Source: Collinsella sp. (GTDB lineage Bacteria > Actinomycetota > Coriobacteriia > Coriobacteriales > Coriobacteriaceae). Taken from it: 6,430 bases of DNA. A program made the position numbers and the translations under genes. The stretch lies in assembly GCA_014871605.1 (NCBI GenBank), contig WGSQ01000100.1, positions 1 to 6,430 on the forward strand. Reading direction: 5' to 3'. A model generated the notes under the pieces. The model had not been told where the DNA came from. It did not search any database and was given only the letters and a program-made list of their open reading frames with translations. Shown one piece after another: positions 4,855 through 6,430 of this stretch. Position 1 is the stretch's first letter. Each line of letters begins with the position of its first letter.

Positions 4855-5523
4855 CTACAGGATTTCATCTGGGCTGGCGGGCTTGGTTGTTTTGGGGATG
4901 CCGAGTTTGGATGACGCGAAATCGTCAACATTGTCCTTAATTCCGTCTTTGGTGTAGACAGTGACCATATAGGTGCTGTGTCCGAATTCGCCCTTGTCGC
5001 GTGTTGCCCAGGCATCCCAGTAGGCGGCCCCGTTTCGCCCTTTGATTTTTCCGACACGGCGGAGTTCTGTTCGCTTTAATTTCCGGTTGCTATAGATGGT
5101 TCGACCGGCTTCCGCGGTGAGCCCGCACTGTCCAAGCAGCTTGTCGAGGACTTGGTTCATGTGGCGCTCATCGGTGTTTGGTGCGTAGTCGTAGGCGAGG
5201 GTGATGGAGTCGAGTGGCTGGTCGTCGATCAGATAGTTTAGCGCCTGAGGTTCAAGGCAGAAATAGGGGGAGCATCCGTCGACCTTGCCGAGCAACGGTA
5301 ACTTGGACTGCCAACTTCCGGTGGGAATTGCATATTCGTAGAACACGCCACGGCAGACAAAGGAGAGCGAGGTGGCACGCGAGCCGGCGTCGATCATCCC
5401 GCAAAGATCGAAGGGCGAGGCGATACCAAAAGAAAAGGGCGTGATGACGATAAGGAAGAGCATCACGATGGGTATGGCGAGAATGGCGATGACGTTGCGA
5501 CCGGTGGAATGAGACGGCTTCAC
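4855..5523 (-). CDS. Membrane-anchored protein of unknown function, minus strand
   Basis: Not recognised. The 222-residue protein starts with a short polar, basic head (KPSHSTGRN), then one hydrophobic segment at about 11-34 (VIAILAIPIVMLFLIVI), then a mostly polar domain, so it is probably anchored in the membrane with the domain outside. Five cysteines lie beyond the anchor (41, 57, 84, 89, 133), of which Cys84 and Cys89 frame CSPYFC. The stretch from about 100 to 195 (SITLAYDY, a helix with LDKLLGQCG, RTIYSN, AYWDAWAT, YMVTVYTKDGIK) has the same order of strands, helix and aromatic motifs as genes A and B, but identity is too low to claim homology. Start GTG at 5523 is chosen for the GAGGAG 5 nt upstream; a TTG at 5541 would add six residues and lacks such a site. 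It is convergent with gene A and divergent from gene B. No convincing promoter was found. Confidence 0.75.
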   Translation of the reverse strand: MKPSHSTGRNVIAILAIPIVMLFLIVITPFSFGIASPFDLCGMIDAGSRATSLSFVCRGVFYEYAIPTGSWQSKLPLLGKVDGCSPYFCLEPQALNYLIDDQPLDSITLAYDYAPNTDERHMNQVLDKLLGQCGLTAEAGRTIYSNRKLKRTELRRVGKIKGRNGAAYWDAWATRDKGEFGHSTYMVTVYTKDGIKDNVDDFASSKLGIPKTTKPASPDEIL

Positions 5524-5528
5524 ATGCG

Positions 5529-5534
5529 CTCCTC
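5529..5534 (-). promoter_or_regulatory. Ribosome binding site that sets the minus-strand gene start
   Basis: On the minus strand GAGGAG lies 5 nt before the GTG at 5523-5521. It is the strongest Shine-Dalgarno match in the window and falls inside the longer reading frame that would begin at the TTG at 5541, arguing for the shorter protein. Confidence 0.75.
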
Positions 5535-5633
5535 GAGACAAAGATCTGTTGAGGATAGGCAGAAATGGATATGTTCAGAGAACAATTCAAGTTTAATCTC
5601 ATGGCGCGAGATGGTCGACCGTTAGCGTCGAAA

Positions 5634-5668
5634 ACCACCACAAAGGTGCCTGTCCCCTTTGTGGTGGT
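5634..5668. repeat. Hairpin H3, perfect ACCACCACAAAGG palindrome between divergent genes
   Basis: ACCACCACAAAGG (5634-5646) pairs perfectly with CCTTTGTGGTGGT (5656-5668) over TGCCTGTCC. The core GGTGCCTGTCCCC is the reverse complement of the GGGGACAGGCACC core in the hairpin at 4766-4800, so the inner parts are inverted while the left flank (GTCGAAAACC) is in the same direction. It lies upstream of both flanking genes, where a terminator for either makes little sense, supporting a dispersed repeat over a dedicated terminator. Confidence 0.8.
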
Positions 5669-5687
5669 GAGGAGCGCGCGGCTTCTT

Positions 5688-5716
5688 TTGGAAATAGTGT
5701 TAGCTGGCGGTATCAT
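5688..5716 (+). promoter_or_regulatory. Sigma-70-type promoter of gene B
   Basis: TTGGAA (5688-5693, 4 of 6 to TTGACA) is followed after exactly 17 bp by TATCAT (5711-5716, 5 of 6 to TATAAT). Transcription should start near 5723, downstream of the GTG at 5719, which rules that codon out as the start and points to the GTG at 5758. Confidence 0.65.
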
Positions 5717-5757
5717 TAGTGCAGGTGGCGAAGGTTTGCATTGTGGGGTGTTTTGCC

Positions 5758-6429
5758 GTGAGCCGTTCTACCCGTATTGGATTGATTGTCTTGGCGCTTG
5801 CGATCGCTGTGGTTGGCGCGGGCGCTGTCGGTATGGCATTTCTACCTGCTGCGGTGACGGAGCCGGTGGTCAAGCCTGTGACTCAATCTGTCGAACTTCT
5901 GACCGGCGACGACAAGCCCGAGGCCATTACCGTTGATTTTGATGAGCAGCCGGCTGTGCTGGGTATTAGCAATTATCCGCGTATTCAGCTTGGGGCCATG
6001 CGCTATACCACGGATACAAGCCTGATCGATAGGGCGTCCGAGCTACTCAAGGGCAAAACATTTAAGCGTTGGTACGGATATGCGTCCTATCGGGCAAAAG
6101 CGAACGACATGGTTGGCGGATGCCACTCTTCCATCGAGCTGGACACTGCAAACGGCGCCAAGTTATGTGATGTCTCGTACGATCCGGGCTACGAGGGCAA
6201 TGAGGGTCCGGGCATCTACATCATGGACGGCGATGGCGCCTATGTCATGGAGGGCGACCAGACCGAGCTCAACGATTTTATGGGTCAGTGTATCCAAGAT
6301 GCCTATAAACAGACCTGCTTGCCTGACCCGCAGACTGCACGCGATAGTGGGTCTGCCCGTACATGGCTGTTCGAGGATGAGATGCCCTGGACCGTCGAAT
6401 CGGGAAGTACGGGTTCGGCGAAGGAGTAG
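5758..6429 (+). CDS. Membrane-anchored protein of unknown function (gene B, paralogue of gene A)
   Basis: Not recognised. The 223-residue protein has a basic head (MSRSTR), a hydrophobic anchor at about 7-33 and a polar domain, probably outside the membrane. It shares with gene A ISNYP-I-LG--RYT (70-84), FKRW-G (102-107), IYIMDGDGAYVMEGDQ (153-168), C-x8-C (Cys178, Cys187) and a nearly identical 38-residue tail. B has two extra cysteines, Cys122 and Cys137, on what look like neighbouring strands. A lacks both (Tyr127 and Met141 at about the same places), which suggests a second disulphide only in B. Start GTG 5758 is chosen because the promoter at 5688-5716 would start RNA near 5723 and because GGGGTG (5745-5750) is a usable ribosome site. 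The GTG at 5719 would give 236 residues. The gene is complete; the window ends one base after its stop. Confidence 0.8.
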   Translation: MSRSTRIGLIVLALAIAVVGAGAVGMAFLPAAVTEPVVKPVTQSVELLTGDDKPEAITVDFDEQPAVLGISNYPRIQLGAMRYTTDTSLIDRASELLKGKTFKRWYGYASYRAKANDMVGGCHSSIELDTANGAKLCDVSYDPGYEGNEGPGIYIMDGDGAYVMEGDQTELNDFMGQCIQDAYKQTCLPDPQTARDSGSARTWLFEDEMPWTVESGSTGSAKE

Positions 6430-6430
6430 A
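6310..6430 (+). repeat. 121-bp direct repeat, copy in gene B
   Basis: Partner of the stretch at 4360-4480. The match runs up to the last base of the window, so it may continue beyond it. Two of the 11 differences change an amino acid (Gly/Ser and Ala/Val). Confidence 0.9.

Noticed and set aside
5565..5936. A 123-codon frame beginning upstream of hairpin H3
   Set aside because: It reads through the hairpin and the promoter of gene B and overlaps B in another frame.

Overview
The window looks like part of a Coriobacteriia chromosome (Actinomycetota), most likely Collinsella or a close relative. This rests on three things: a dnaJ-hspR gene order typical of actinobacteria, GC-rich codon use in the first three genes, and GGGGAC-core and ACCACCACAAAGG intergenic repeats of a style I associate with this group. 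The genus is inference from reading, not from a database comparison.

Layout. Positions 1-314 are the 3' end of a DnaJ-type co-chaperone gene, followed after 72 bp by a complete MerR-family HspR repressor gene (387-803). These two form the end of a heat-shock operon. It closes with a perfect 12-bp stem touching the hspR stop codon and then a strong intrinsic terminator (873-914). Positions 804-1239 are non-coding and hold a cluster of GGGGAC-core repeats, a GGCACTT triplet repeat and an AT-rich imperfect palindrome that may be an operator. Positions 1240-3540 encode a full-length aconitase-superfamily hydratase with all three iron-sulphur cysteines. Only 6 bp past its stop comes a 74-bp inverted-repeat element flanked by a 7-bp direct repeat, which resembles a MITE.

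The right half (3728-6430) has a different character: less biased codons, lower GC by eye, and three small genes for membrane-anchored proteins of unknown function. Gene A (3790-4479, plus) and gene B (5758-6429, plus) are paralogues. Between them lies an unrelated or only distantly related gene on the minus strand (4855-5523). A and B each have a recognisable sigma-70-type promoter. They are diverged over most of their length but nearly identical over the last 121 bp.

The spaces between these genes carry structured repeats. Three copies of an ACCACCACAAAGG hairpin occur (4488-4517, 4766-4800, 5634-5668). The first two bracket an array of six copies of a 15-bp motif (TCTCGATCTGTAACA) in strictly alternating orientation, spaced 40-41 bp start to start. 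That array (4528-4743) is the most unusual structure in the window. It resembles a BIME-type mosaic of palindromic repeats more than a CRISPR, and its function is unknown.

How the parts work together: DnaJ delivers substrates to DnaK, and HspR represses this operon with DnaK as co-repressor. The hydratase stands alone as a metabolic gene. The right-hand genes look like an accessory, duplicating locus of cell-surface or membrane proteins interspersed with repeats.
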